Shown here in pieces: positions 9,280 through 18,089 of a stretch of DNA of 64,000 nt. Both the position numbers and the translations under genes were made by a program. The stretch lies in the NCBI RefSeq assembly GCF_003208215.1, contig NZ_QKLW01000002.1, positions 206,570 to 270,569 of the forward strand, read 5' to 3'. Each line of letters starts with the position of its first letter. The stretch's first letter is position 1. The notes below the pieces were generated by a model. It saw only the letters and a program-made list of their open reading frames with translations, did no database searches and was not told the DNA's origin. The stretch comes from Marinomonas alcarazii. Its GTDB lineage: Bacteria; Pseudomonadota; Gammaproteobacteria; Pseudomonadales; Marinomonadaceae.

Positions 9280-10014
9280 ATGCCAGCATTCGACTTAGCG
9301 TCTTTTATTGCTAACAATAAAGAAGACGAAGCTCAAAAAATTATCCATAACGCGATTCGAGAATTCGACAACATCGCCATTTCTTTCAGTGGCGCAGAAG
9401 ACGTTGTTCTTATTGATATGGCTGTCAAAGCGAAAAAAGACATCAAGGTATTTTCTCTAGATACCGGACGCCTTCATGCAGAAACCTACCGTTTCATGGA
9501 GCAAGTACGCAAACATTACAACATTCAGATCGACATTCTTTCTCCCGACCGTGAAGCTCTAGAAAACTTCACTCGCGAAAAAGGCTTATTTAGTTTCTTC
9601 GAGGATGGTCATAAAGAATGTTGTGGCATCCGTAAAGTACAGCCTCTGAAACGTAAATTGGCGACGCTTGATGCGTGGATAACAGGACAACGTAAAGACC
9701 AAAGCCCAGGAACACGCAATGTTCTGGCGTTTGCTGAAAAAGATGCCGCGTTTAGCACAGATGAAAAAGATTTATTTAAATTCAATCCATTGGCAAATTG
9801 GTCTTCTGAAAACGTATGGAACTACATCAAAATGTTTGACGTTCCCTATAATGAATTGCACTTGAAAGGTTTTACCAGCATAGGTTGCGAGCCTTGTACG
9901 CGCCCTATTTTACCGAATCAACATGAACGTGAAGGTCGTTGGTGGTGGGAAGAATCTGAACACAAAGAATGTGGTTTACACGTCGCAAACCTAATACCAA
10001 CAGCTCAGCAATAA
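9280..10014 (+). CDS. cysH: Assimilatory APS/PAPS reductase with Fe-S cluster
   Basis: The protein reduces adenylyl sulfate (or PAPS) to sulfite with thioredoxin. Its 244 residues contain the PP-loop-like SFSGAED (36-42), the catalytic ECGLH cysteine near C231, and four [4Fe-4S] ligands: C114-C115 and C203-x2-C206. These four Cys are diagnostic of the APS-reductase type and are absent from E. coli CysH, so adenylyl sulfate is the likely main substrate. It is a single-gene unit. The short HTH protein downstream is convergent. Confidence 0.9.
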   Translation: MPAFDLASFIANNKEDEAQKIIHNAIREFDNIAISFSGAEDVVLIDMAVKAKKDIKVFSLDTGRLHAETYRFMEQVRKHYNIQIDILSPDREALENFTREKGLFSFFEDGHKECCGIRKVQPLKRKLATLDAWITGQRKDQSPGTRNVLAFAEKDAAFSTDEKDLFKFNPLANWSSENVWNYIKMFDVPYNELHLKGFTSIGCEPCTRPILPNQHEREGRWWWEESEHKECGLHVANLIPTAQQ

Positions 10015-10063
10015 GCACCTAGTTTATCTATAACTAGGTTAGCCCTAAACATGCTTGATGTTA

Positions 10064-10369
10064 TCAGGCATGTTTGGCTGTTTCAGTCTCATCTGCAAAT
10101 TGGTTTTCAAGATAATTCTGCCAAGACGCAATAAAATCGTTATAGCACACTTCCAGTTCTTGTATGTGTTGCAATAAAATCCTTCCTGCTGGTGTCATTT
10201 CCGTGGTTCGTCCATGACGAAGCAGCAGCGCCTCGCCCAAATCTCGTTCTAGTTTTTGAATATGCTGACTCACCGCAGGTTGAGTTAAACCTAACTGCTT
10301 CGCAGTTTTGGTAAAACTCCCAGTTTGAACCAAGGCCTTAAAAGTAATGAGATGTTGTGTATTAAGCAT
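10064..10369 (-). CDS. HTH-only LysR-type DNA-binding protein
   Basis: The 101 residues comprise a complete LysR winged helix-turn-helix (residues 3-62: FTKTAKQLGLTQPAVSQHIQKLE) plus the start of the linker helix, then stop. The roughly 200-residue effector-binding domain is absent, and no remnant of it is apparent downstream (the cysH stop is 50 bp away on the other strand). It is either a natural stand-alone DNA-binding protein or a truncated regulator. The intact HTH, a good start and a clean short C terminus argue that it is expressed. The target is unknown; cysH is the nearest candidate. Confidence 0.65.
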   Translation of the reverse strand: MLNTQHLITFKALVQTGSFTKTAKQLGLTQPAVSQHIQKLERDLGEALLLRHGRTTEMTPAGRILLQHIQELEVCYNDFIASWQNYLENQFADETETAKHA

Positions 10370-10479
10370 AAAGAATCCTTATAGTTAATTACATTATGCC
10401 CAATGCTATTTTTACGAACATTGACCTATATCGTGTTTTCGTGAAAGACTGAATATTATTAGCCCTATGGATTAACAAA

Positions 10480-11826
10480 ATGACCACTGCACAAGATGTG
10501 ATGTTACCTTGGCACGAAAGACAATCCGGCCATCAAGAGTCCCGCGACAATGATTACCGTACGCCTTATCAGCGTGATCGAGCCAGAATCATACATAGCG
10601 CCGCATTTCGTCGACTTCAGTCAAAAACCCAAATCCTCGCTATCAGACAAAACGACTATAGCCGCACACGCCTAACCCACTCCTTAGAAGTGGCTCAAAT
10701 TGGCAACGGCATTGTTCACCAGCTAAAACACAGCTCGCCCGCAGACGCAGACTTTCAACCTTGGCTTGCTGATGATGCATTAATCGAAACCATTTGCCTA
10801 AGCCACGATATTGGTCACCCTCCTTTTGGTCATGGTGGTGAAATTGCCCTGAACTACATGATGCAAACTTATGGTGGTTTTGAAGGCAATGCGCAATCTC
10901 TGAGAATTCTCGGCAAACGTGGTTCTTACTCACCTATTTATGGCATGGATGTTACCCGCCGAACCTTATTAGGCGTTTTAAAGTACCCGGTTCTGTATTC
11001 AACAGTGGTAGGCAATTACCCCGAAAAACCAGCTAACTTCCGCCAATTTAAAGCGTCCAACTGGGCGCCGCCAAAATGCGTCTACCAAGAAGAACAAGAC
11101 TTACTAAATTGGATCCTTGAGCCCTTGAGCCAAGCTGACAGGACCTTATTACAAGAAGTACATCAAGCAGAGCCAGACGGCCACGCTAAAGCCAAACACG
11201 CCAGTTTTGACACCAGTATTATGGATCTTGCTGACGACATCGCCTATGGCGTACATGACCTAGAGGACGCGATTGTTCTTGGTATGGTGACCAAAGACAT
11301 GTGGTTAGAGCATTTAGAGCCCAAACTCGCAGCTTTAGCATCGCCCTTTTTAGCTGAAAACCTAAACGACATACGTACACAACTTTTTAGTCGCCAAAGC
11401 CACCTTCGTAAAGAAGCGATCGGCAGCTTAGTCAGCTGGTTTATTACCTCTTGTCGAGTGGTTGAAAAAACACAATTCGAGCATCCTTTATTGCGTTTTC
11501 AAGTCGGCCTTCCAGAAGGTCAACGCCAAGCATTAAACTTGTTAAAACAATTTGAAATGCAACACATCATCCAACGTCCGGAAGTGCAAATGCTCGTCTA
11601 TAAAGGCCAGCAGATGTTATTGGAAATGTTTGAGGCTTACTCAGCCGACCCAAGCAGATTACTGCCTAGGGAAATCGCCAGCGAATGGCAAAAAAGCCAA
11701 GATAGAGGTGAAAATGGACTTCGTATCATCTGCGATTACATGGCCTCTATGACCGACGATTACGCCAGCCGGATGTACAACAAACTGTTTGTTCCAAGTT
11801 TAGGGTCGGTGTTTGAACCCATGTAG
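10480..11826 (+). CDS. dgt: dGTPase-family deoxynucleoside triphosphate triphosphohydrolase
   Basis: This 448-residue HD-domain enzyme hydrolyses dNTPs to deoxynucleoside and tripolyphosphate. Metal ligands are visible as H67 (RTRLTHSLEV), H109-D110 (LSHDIGHPPFGHGG) and a later Asp in MDLADDIAYGVHDLED. The length fits the dGTPase-like subgroup, shorter than E. coli Dgt (about 505), so nucleotide preference may be broader than dGTP. A strong hairpin terminator follows, shared with the convergent gene. Confidence 0.85.
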   Translation: MTTAQDVMLPWHERQSGHQESRDNDYRTPYQRDRARIIHSAAFRRLQSKTQILAIRQNDYSRTRLTHSLEVAQIGNGIVHQLKHSSPADADFQPWLADDALIETICLSHDIGHPPFGHGGEIALNYMMQTYGGFEGNAQSLRILGKRGSYSPIYGMDVTRRTLLGVLKYPVLYSTVVGNYPEKPANFRQFKASNWAPPKCVYQEEQDLLNWILEPLSQADRTLLQEVHQAEPDGHAKAKHASFDTSIMDLADDIAYGVHDLEDAIVLGMVTKDMWLEHLEPKLAALASPFLAENLNDIRTQLFSRQSHLRKEAIGSLVSWFITSCRVVEKTQFEHPLLRFQVGLPEGQRQALNLLKQFEMQHIIQRPEVQMLVYKGQQMLLEMFEAYSADPSRLLPREIASEWQKSQDRGENGLRIICDYMASMTDDYASRMYNKLFVPSLGSVFEPM

Positions 11827-11866
11827 GTTGAACCTTCTTGTAGGAATAACTAAGAAGTGGCTAAAA

Positions 11867-11904
11867 AAATACCCCAGATTGACTTATGTAGATCTGGGGT
11901 ATTT
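11867..11904. terminator. Bidirectional rho-independent terminator
   Basis: A 13-bp perfect stem (AAATACCCCAGAT with its complement) and a 12-nt loop is flanked by an A-run on the left and a T-run on the right. It separates dgt from the convergent DadA-like gene and can serve both. Confidence 0.9.
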
Positions 11905-11929
11905 TTTTAGGAGCCGTTGTATTTAGAAC

Positions 11930-13222
11930 TTACAGTCGACCAAATTTATAAGGACTTGGATCGATAATAGGCTCTACGCCTGACATTAAGTCGGCCGCTA
12001 ATTGTCCAGCCGCTGGCCCTGTTCCAAAACCATGCCCAGAAAAGCCCGTTGCTACGGTCAAACCTGGAATGGATTCAATTCGATCAATCACCGGATTAGA
12101 ATCAGGAGTAACATCGATAATGCCAGCCCATGCTTCAGCAATTTCAGCCTTTTCAAAGATAGGCCAAGCCTGTCTAAGGTTGTTTAACGCTTGCTGGTTC
12201 AAGTCGGCATTGAAGTCAGGATCATTGGTTCTCACTTTTTCAAAAGGCGTGCGGCTATTTGCATTCCAACGACGAGATAACCCCAAATCTTTAAAGAAAT
12301 AGCTGCCCATCGAAATATTTAAAAAACTGCGCTGAGTACGAAGTTGATCAAGATACTTATGGCCAATTAACAAATGATCAAGCGTCACCGGAGCATCCAG
12401 CTTCCCGCGCTGCGTGATGATATAACCGCCATCCTGATGTTTTCTAAAAGAGAAATCAGGCCCACCCACGGCAATGTCCGTTGGCCCTTCCATAGGTTTG
12501 GTTCGCAATACAGAGCAAATTAAAGGCAGTGTCGGAAATGAAATACCGAGATTACCCAAGAATCGCCTAGACCACGCACCGCCTGCTAGTAGCACTTGTT
12601 CACAGCGAATCGGCCCTTTTTCCGTGACCACGCCTGACACTTTTCCGCCTTCCGTCGACAAGGTTCGTACCGCGCATTGCTGAACAATAATCGCGCCTTT
12701 TTTAATCGCGGCTTTAGCGATAGCCGAAGCAGCAATAGAAGGCTCTGCGTTACCATCGGAAGGTGTATAAATACCGCCGAGCCAGTTGCCTTTACCACCA
12801 GGAACCAGTTGTTCAATTTCTTCAGGGCTAACCATCCTTGAGTCTAACGACAGCGACTCGACAGACTTTAACCAGCCTTGGTGCATGGCAAGCTGTGCTT
12901 GGTTTTTCGCCAGAAACATGATGCCAGATTGCTTATAACCAACATCTTGCCCTACTCGGCTTGGCATCTCGGCCCAAAGTCGATCTGCGGCTTGCGCTAA
13001 TGGAACATCATGTAAATGACGATTGGTTTTACGAATCCAGCCTAGATTTCGTGAGGATTGTTCACCAGCCACATGACCTTTTTCCAACAGTACAACAGGA
13101 ATATTGCGCTCTGCCAACGCTAACGCGGCGGTCAAACCAACAATGCCACCTCCGATAATGACAACGCTGGTTGAGTCAGGAAGCTGATCTTGGGTCTCAA
13201 CCCTTTCGAGTGTTTTTGTCAT
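11930..13222 (-). CDS. DadA-like FAD amine/amino-acid oxidoreductase (probable amine oxidase subunit)
   Basis: This 430-residue D-amino-acid-oxidase-fold flavoprotein has the Rossmann motif VIIGGGIVGLTAA near residue 21-33, followed by the acidic LLEKG, and a C-terminal FAD loop (VATGFSGHGFGTGPAAG). It is the last gene of the leftward run with an OCD-like protein and a RidA protein, 60 bp from the latter. Together with the OCD-like partner, often annotated as tyramine oxidase subunit B, it is a candidate for oxidising tyramine or a related amine to the aldehyde feeding the hpa pathway. The partner assignment is inference from context. Confidence 0.7.
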   Translation of the reverse strand: MTKTLERVETQDQLPDSTSVVIIGGGIVGLTAALALAERNIPVVLLEKGHVAGEQSSRNLGWIRKTNRHLHDVPLAQAADRLWAEMPSRVGQDVGYKQSGIMFLAKNQAQLAMHQGWLKSVESLSLDSRMVSPEEIEQLVPGGKGNWLGGIYTPSDGNAEPSIAASAIAKAAIKKGAIIVQQCAVRTLSTEGGKVSGVVTEKGPIRCEQVLLAGGAWSRRFLGNLGISFPTLPLICSVLRTKPMEGPTDIAVGGPDFSFRKHQDGGYIITQRGKLDAPVTLDHLLIGHKYLDQLRTQRSFLNISMGSYFFKDLGLSRRWNANSRTPFEKVRTNDPDFNADLNQQALNNLRQAWPIFEKAEIAEAWAGIIDVTPDSNPVIDRIESIPGLTVATGFSGHGFGTGPAAGQLAADLMSGVEPIIDPSPYKFGRL

Positions 13223-13282
13223 AATTTTTTCCTGAAGAGTTAGGGAGGATCCGAAATTTGCTCCTCCCCTGATGCAGATTTA

Positions 13283-13702
13283 TTAGCCGATAGAAATATT
13301 TTGAACATCAGCAGTGGACGCACCGCGATAAGCCGTCACTTCCAGCTCCACTTTATAAACCGTTGAACCCAAAGGAGGACAAGTAACGGTAGAAGCAGGA
13401 TTCACGCCTTTGAATTTTTGCCCGATCGCATCCATAACCTTTGGTGTATCAGCTGGGTCTTGAATAAAGACACGAGAAACAACAATGTCCTCAAGGCAAG
13501 AATCAACGGCTTTCAAAGCCAACTCAATATTACTAAAAACTTGATCTAACTGATCAAGCACATCTTCAGGAATTTCTTTTGTTTGAGGATTTCGACCAGC
13601 ACTATTCGATACAAATATCCAATTATCTACCGACACAACACGGGAATAACTCGCTTTTTCTTCGAATATAGAATCTGTCTTTGCTTTAATTATTTTCGCC
13701 AT
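13283..13702 (-). CDS. RidA-family protein (enamine/imine deaminase type)
   Basis: This 139-residue YjgF/YER057c/UK114-fold protein ends with the family signature region PASTVTCPPLGSTVYKVELEVTAY. RidA proteins hydrolyse reactive enamines and imines released by amine- or amino-acid-oxidising enzymes. It lies between the OCD-like gene and the DadA-like oxidase, which fits quenching the imine made during amine oxidation. The canonical RidA arginine is not obvious, so it may belong to a divergent Rid subgroup. Confidence 0.75.
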   Translation of the reverse strand: MAKIIKAKTDSIFEEKASYSRVVSVDNWIFVSNSAGRNPQTKEIPEDVLDQLDQVFSNIELALKAVDSCLEDIVVSRVFIQDPADTPKVMDAIGQKFKGVNPASTVTCPPLGSTVYKVELEVTAYRGASTADVQNISIG

Positions 13703-13744
13703 TTTGTCTTACCTAATATTTAAACTGAGAAAAAATATTTCCGA

Positions 13745-14884
13745 TTAACGTAATGCTGGAACATCCCAAAGATTCAGTGAGACGCCAATGCCTTTTTCAA
13801 TTGCATTACGATAAACCACTGTCGCCCAAGCGACGTCTTCCACTGGCATACCGCCCACAGATAAAATAATGATCTCTTCGTCGTTCTGACGAGCAGGAGA
13901 ATCGCCATAGACAATTTTGCCAAGGTCTTCGAGGTCATCATGGGAAAGCTTGCCTTCTGCAATCATGTCCATGCAGCGCACACCTACAAGCGGAATCACG
14001 TTATGAGCAGGCTTAGGCACTTCCTCGTACCATGCTTCGTACAAGCCAGTGTTATCAAGGACTTTACGAACATCCTTTTGCTCCATGCCATCATCTAAAC
14101 TGCAGCTTGCTGGCATCGCTAGGAAAGCACCCGGTTTTACCCATTCACGCTTAACTATTGGGTAAGTGGACGGATCACCCACTTCGCCTGAATTACAGTA
14201 AGTAACAAGGTCTGAACCACGAACCACCGCTTCGACACTGTCTACCACATCAATTGTGGTAACCTGTGGAAAGGTTTCTTTAACCCAGTCAATAAAGCTG
14301 TCTAGGTTTTTCTGACCACGGCCTTTGACTTTAATCGTATCCACTTGAGGGCAAGCAGCAATAAAAGCCGCTACTGTTGTTTTCCCCATCACCCCAGGGC
14401 CAAGCAGTCCTATTACTTTAGAGTCTTTACGAGCTAGATAACGCGCCCCCACACCAGGAATGGCCCCTGTTCGGTAAGCAGATAGCAAGTTAGCAGACAT
14501 ATACGCCAAAGGTGCTCCTGTATCGATATCATTTAAAATCATCATCAGAATAGAACGAGGCAGACCTTTCTCTCGATTGGCGATATTAGAGCCATACCAT
14601 TTCACACCGGAGGTTTGGAAATTACCGCCAAGATAGGCAGGCATCGCCATTAAACGGCGATCGGCTGTTGGCTTTGGCATGGTAGGAAAAGGAGATTCAT
14701 CAGGAAACGTAATCATCGCACCATGAGAGTCATTATTAGGACCCGCCATACGGTAATCACCTGTATACAAAAGCCCAAACATCTCTTCCATGGTATCCAC
14801 GCAACTTGGCATATCGGTTACGCCGGCTTTAATCATGTCTGGTTCAGAAAGGTAAATAAAATCGATTTTAGTATTCTCACTCAT
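13745..14884 (-). CDS. Ornithine cyclodeaminase/mu-crystallin family protein, tyramine-oxidase subunit B type
   Basis: The 379 residues have the OCD/mu-crystallin layout: an N-terminal substrate/oligomer domain and a Rossmann domain with IGLLGPGVMG near the middle. The length exceeds the 310-350 usual for the family, fitting the subgroup that databases name tyramine oxidase subunit B. It heads the three-gene leftward set with RidA and a DadA-like oxidase. About 400 bp separate it from hpaD and hold an 18-bp palindrome, so it may have its own regulated promoter. The true reaction is uncertain. Confidence 0.65.
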   Translation of the reverse strand: MSENTKIDFIYLSEPDMIKAGVTDMPSCVDTMEEMFGLLYTGDYRMAGPNNDSHGAMITFPDESPFPTMPKPTADRRLMAMPAYLGGNFQTSGVKWYGSNIANREKGLPRSILMMILNDIDTGAPLAYMSANLLSAYRTGAIPGVGARYLARKDSKVIGLLGPGVMGKTTVAAFIAACPQVDTIKVKGRGQKNLDSFIDWVKETFPQVTTIDVVDSVEAVVRGSDLVTYCNSGEVGDPSTYPIVKREWVKPGAFLAMPASCSLDDGMEQKDVRKVLDNTGLYEAWYEEVPKPAHNVIPLVGVRCMDMIAEGKLSHDDLEDLGKIVYGDSPARQNDEEIIILSVGGMPVEDVAWATVVYRNAIEKGIGVSLNLWDVPALR

Positions 14885-15163
14885 GGTGCTGCCTATTCTA
14901 AAAATGGTTTATATTTTTATATTAATAATGATGTTTTCGAAGAATAAATAGATCCAGCAATTAAACTAAATCAATGTGTACGTTTATCACTAAAATATTA
15001 AGATCACATCGTACAAAAGAACTTATTATTAATATGGCATCAACTCCTTTTAAATAACACTCTACTTTTTTAGCATTATTTATATTGGAGAATTCAAACG
15101 CCCTCTTCTGAAAGAAGATAAAACGGAACATTTTTATCGTATCGACAAAAAAACACCATTCAT

Positions 15164-15181
15164 ATATCCCTTTAGGGACAT
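15164..15181 (-). promoter_or_regulatory. 18-bp palindrome, motif B copy 1
   Basis: On the minus strand it reads ATGTCCC-TAAA-GGGATAT. It matches 16 of 18 bases of the site at 37948-37965, including the asymmetric third base. It lies 280 bp upstream of the OCD-like gene. The form (7-bp arms, 4-bp spacer) suits a dimeric regulator such as a LuxR-type protein. Which regulator binds is unknown. Confidence 0.5.
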
Positions 15182-15241
15182 TTGAACCCTGTTCTAGATG
15201 GAACGCAGAGGATGAGAAAGCTAAGATTTATTACTCAGCAT

Positions 15242-15274
15242 AAATGGCTGCCCGAAGATTCGATGCAGCCATTT
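15242..15274 (-). terminator. Hairpin after hpaD
   Basis: A 10-bp perfect stem (AAATGGCTGC and its complement) with a 13-nt loop lies 16 bp after the hpaD stop, reading leftward. The T-run after it is poor (ATTTATGC), so termination may be partial and allow read-through to the OCD-like gene. Confidence 0.5.
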
Positions 15275-15289
15275 GGGAAAAGTTGTGAA

Positions 15290-16219
15290 TTACAGGCGGC
15301 TGGTACCGTAAACAAATGTGCCGTTCTCAACGGACGCCTGAGGCGCTGGAACAGCGTCACCTGTTTGTGGTGACACAGGGAAAATAGCATTAATCTGCCC
15401 TGTACCAGAGCTACCAAAATACGGAGTGATCACTTCTACCTTTTGATCATAATCTGACCAACCAAGTGCACCCAACAGCATAGCGGTATCATGCATGAAT
15501 CCTTCGCCATGGCCTTTTGCCGCGTATTCAGGCAGCATCTCGCAAAATGTTTTCCACTCTGCGTTCTCCCACATTTCAACGACTCGATGATCGAGACTCT
15601 CAAGAAATGGGCTCCACACTTTGGTAGAGAAATCGGGAGCCTGACCGTTCTGAGCAAAGCGATGGGACAGCGAACCGCTTGCCAAAATGGCAACCGTACC
15701 GTCGTAGTGTTTTTCAATCGCCTCACGGATAGCCCATCCCAAACGCGCTGAATCATTTAAGTAATGAACCGTTAATAGAGCTGAGACTGAAATACACTTG
15801 AAATGTTGGTCTGGATTCATATAACGCATTGGCACTAGCGCGCCGTATTCAGGCGCTAATGTCGTCGCATCATGCGCCATGGTCTCAACGCCTTGTTCAT
15901 TACACACCTTAGCAATAATACGACCCAGCTCTGGGTTACCATCGAGGCTGTATGGCATATTATTAATGAAGTGTGGCAGTTCATTACTGGTATAAACCCC
16001 TTCCCAGTGTGGCGCACAATTAATGTGATAATTCGCATTTACCAACCAGTGCGTATCAAACACAACAATGGTATCCACCCCAAGCTCACGACAACGCTTA
16101 GAGATTTCAAGGTGGCCATCTATAGCCGCCTGACGAAAGCCTTTTTGAGGGCCATCAAGCTCCGAAAGATACATAGATGGCACATGTGTTATTTTTGCAG
16201 CAAGAGCTAACTTACCCAT
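15290..16219 (-). CDS. hpaD: 3,4-dihydroxyphenylacetate 2,3-dioxygenase (class III extradiol)
   Basis: The protein opens the ring of homoprotocatechuate between C2 and C3 to give 5-carboxymethyl-2-hydroxymuconate semialdehyde. This 309-residue LigB-fold enzyme has the likely Fe(II) ligands H12 (ITHVPSMY) and H57 (FDTHW), with a carboxylate ligand expected further on. It is somewhat longer than E. coli HpaD (about 283). It sits 21 bp after the TRAP large subunit gene in the leftward hpaE-hpaF-dctPQM-hpaD run. A decayed partial copy lies at 29716-29920. Confidence 0.9.
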   Translation of the reverse strand: MGKLALAAKITHVPSMYLSELDGPQKGFRQAAIDGHLEISKRCRELGVDTIVVFDTHWLVNANYHINCAPHWEGVYTSNELPHFINNMPYSLDGNPELGRIIAKVCNEQGVETMAHDATTLAPEYGALVPMRYMNPDQHFKCISVSALLTVHYLNDSARLGWAIREAIEKHYDGTVAILASGSLSHRFAQNGQAPDFSTKVWSPFLESLDHRVVEMWENAEWKTFCEMLPEYAAKGHGEGFMHDTAMLLGALGWSDYDQKVEVITPYFGSSGTGQINAIFPVSPQTGDAVPAPQASVENGTFVYGTSRL

Positions 16220-16240
16220 AGTAAATCTCCAAAATAGTGT

Positions 16241-17569
16241 TTATCTATATAACAGTTCTGGTAAGAAAAGAGCGACAGATGAAAAGACCACAATCAAGCC
16301 GAGTCGAACCATATCAGCACACCAAAATGGCGTAATACCCTTAAAGATCGTTCCCGCTTTCACATCCTTCAATACAGCACTCAACACAAAGACATTCATC
16401 CCTACAGGCGGCGTAATAAGACTAATTTCTGTCACCACAACCACCACGATACCAAACCAGACCAAATCAAAACCTAGGCTTTGTACCAAGGGATAAAAAA
16501 TAGGAACCGTCAAAAGAATCATGGATAAACTTTCAAACACCATTCCTAGCACTAAATAAATAGCGATGATAATTAAAATAACCCCAAACGCTGAAAGGTT
16601 AAAACTTTGCACAAAAGCCAATAATTCAGCGGGCAAACCGGCAATAGTAATAAAGTCCGAAAAGATTAACGCGCCAATTAACACCGAAAACAACATTGCC
16701 GTGGTTCTACCTGTATCAATTAAGGCATGAAAAATCGCCTCGACTGTCAGTGATTTACGCATTAGAGCAATTAAGAAAGCCCCTCCAGCGCCAACACCTG
16801 CGGCTTCAGAAGGAGTGAAAACACCAAGATAAATCCCTCCCATTACCACAAGAAATAAAACCAAAACACCCCAGACATTTTTCAACGCCTGTATACGTTC
16901 AGCAAGACCAGTACGCTCTGCACTTGGGCCTTTTTCTGGATGCCGCCAAACGACATATCTCACGGCCAACAGATACAGAAAAATCCCCAGTAAACCAGGC
17001 AAGAAACCAGCGGCAAACAATTCGCGTATACTGGTCTCCGTTAACAAACCATACATCAGCAAAATAACACTAGGTGGTATTAAAATACCGAGTGTAGATC
17101 CTGCCGCAATAGATGCACTGGCTAAGCCATCGCTGTAGCCATATTTTTTCATCGGCGGCATGGCGACCTTGGCCATGGTTGCAGATGTTGCCAAACTCGA
17201 ACCACAAATCGCCGAGAAACCACCGCAAGCCACAATCGTTGCCATGGCTAGACCGCCTTTACGATGCCCCAAAAACGCATTGGATGCTTTATACAATTCA
17301 CCCGATAAATTTGCTTTCGTCACAAAGTTACCCATCAAGATGAACAACGGTATAACAGACAATCCATACTCTTGTGAGGTATCGATAATACGATTTGTCG
17401 CAAGAGATAAAGGTCCAGTCCAACGAAAATCAAACACATTATCGAAACTCAAACCTTGCAAATAACCAAAGCCAACAATACCAACCGTTCCCATAGCAAA
17501 GGCGATAGGCATTCTAAAAATGAGAATAAGCACTAGAAGAATGGCAAAGCCAAAAGCAGAAACAATCAT
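16241..17569 (-). CDS. dctM: TRAP transporter large permease subunit
   Basis: This 442-residue, strongly hydrophobic protein of the DctM/SiaM type has about 12 membrane segments and Gly-rich motifs such as GGFSAICGSSLATSATMA and GILIPPSVILLMYG. It forms the Na+-driven permease with the small subunit just upstream, which it overlaps by 4 bp (ATGA). Its place between hpaF and hpaD makes 4-hydroxyphenylacetate, homoprotocatechuate or a related aromatic acid the likely substrate; this is inferred from context only. Confidence 0.9.
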   Translation of the reverse strand: MIVSAFGFAILLVLILIFRMPIAFAMGTVGIVGFGYLQGLSFDNVFDFRWTGPLSLATNRIIDTSQEYGLSVIPLFILMGNFVTKANLSGELYKASNAFLGHRKGGLAMATIVACGGFSAICGSSLATSATMAKVAMPPMKKYGYSDGLASASIAAGSTLGILIPPSVILLMYGLLTETSIRELFAAGFLPGLLGIFLYLLAVRYVVWRHPEKGPSAERTGLAERIQALKNVWGVLVLFLVVMGGIYLGVFTPSEAAGVGAGGAFLIALMRKSLTVEAIFHALIDTGRTTAMLFSVLIGALIFSDFITIAGLPAELLAFVQSFNLSAFGVILIIIAIYLVLGMVFESLSMILLTVPIFYPLVQSLGFDLVWFGIVVVVVTEISLITPPVGMNVFVLSAVLKDVKAGTIFKGITPFWCADMVRLGLIVVFSSVALFLPELLYR

Positions 17570-18087
17570 TCAGCCACCTCCACTTTTGACATCACAGCAT
17601 AAAAAGCTTTCAGCATAAGAATTGCGGCGGTAACAAACATCATGATAGAGATAAACTGGATAAAATACGCCACAGGAATATGCAAAAATTCCGTCATGAC
17701 ACCGCGACGTAATGACCTAGAAGCTTGAAACCAAACACGTTCTGCCACGAAGAAAAAACCAGCAGCAATCACTAAATTAATAGCTAAACCACTGATTTTC
17801 ATAAACATTTCTGGCAATACACGATCAAGAATATCAACCACCACATGAGCGCTAGTAAGGGTTACGATAGGCAACTGACAAAAAACAATGATACAAAGAG
17901 CCAACTCAGTAAGCTCAGTTGTACCGTTGATAGAGTTGTTAAATACGTAACGTCCAACCACGTCAGAGCAAGTCAATATCATCAAAGCAAGCAATACGAG
18001 TGACGACACAACCTCAAGAACAAAGGCTAGCCATTTAGCTAGCCCAAATTCTTCATGGTATTTATTAACCATCGCAGATAACCACAT
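17566..18087 (-). CDS. dctQ: TRAP transporter small permease subunit
   Basis: This 173-residue protein has four predicted membrane helices and the DctQ-family core (VVGRYVFNNSINGTTELTELAL). It partners DctM in the inner membrane. The ATG follows the binding-protein stop by 2 bp and has GGAGAAT upstream inside that stop region. It overlaps dctM by 4 bp, so all three subunits are coupled. Confidence 0.88.
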   Translation of the reverse strand: MWLSAMVNKYHEEFGLAKWLAFVLEVVSSLVLLALMILTCSDVVGRYVFNNSINGTTELTELALCIIVFCQLPIVTLTSAHVVVDILDRVLPEMFMKISGLAINLVIAAGFFFVAERVWFQASRSLRRGVMTEFLHIPVAYFIQFISIMMFVTAAILMLKAFYAVMSKVEVAE

Positions 18088-18089
18088 CG

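Larger units (their letters stand above)
14885..15289. other. Intergenic region between hpaD and the amine-oxidase set
   Basis: These 405 AT-rich bases contain no credible gene; the short frames here lack ribosome sites or overlap hpaD. The region holds a 10-bp hairpin just after hpaD (15242-15274) and an ATATCCC-N4-GGGACAT palindrome (15164-15181). It is the likely promoter and regulatory region of the leftward OCD/RidA/DadA genes. Confidence 0.6.

Noticed and set aside
15182..15373. 63-residue rightward frame in the hpaD tail
   Set aside because: It runs antisense into hpaD and across its hairpin terminator.
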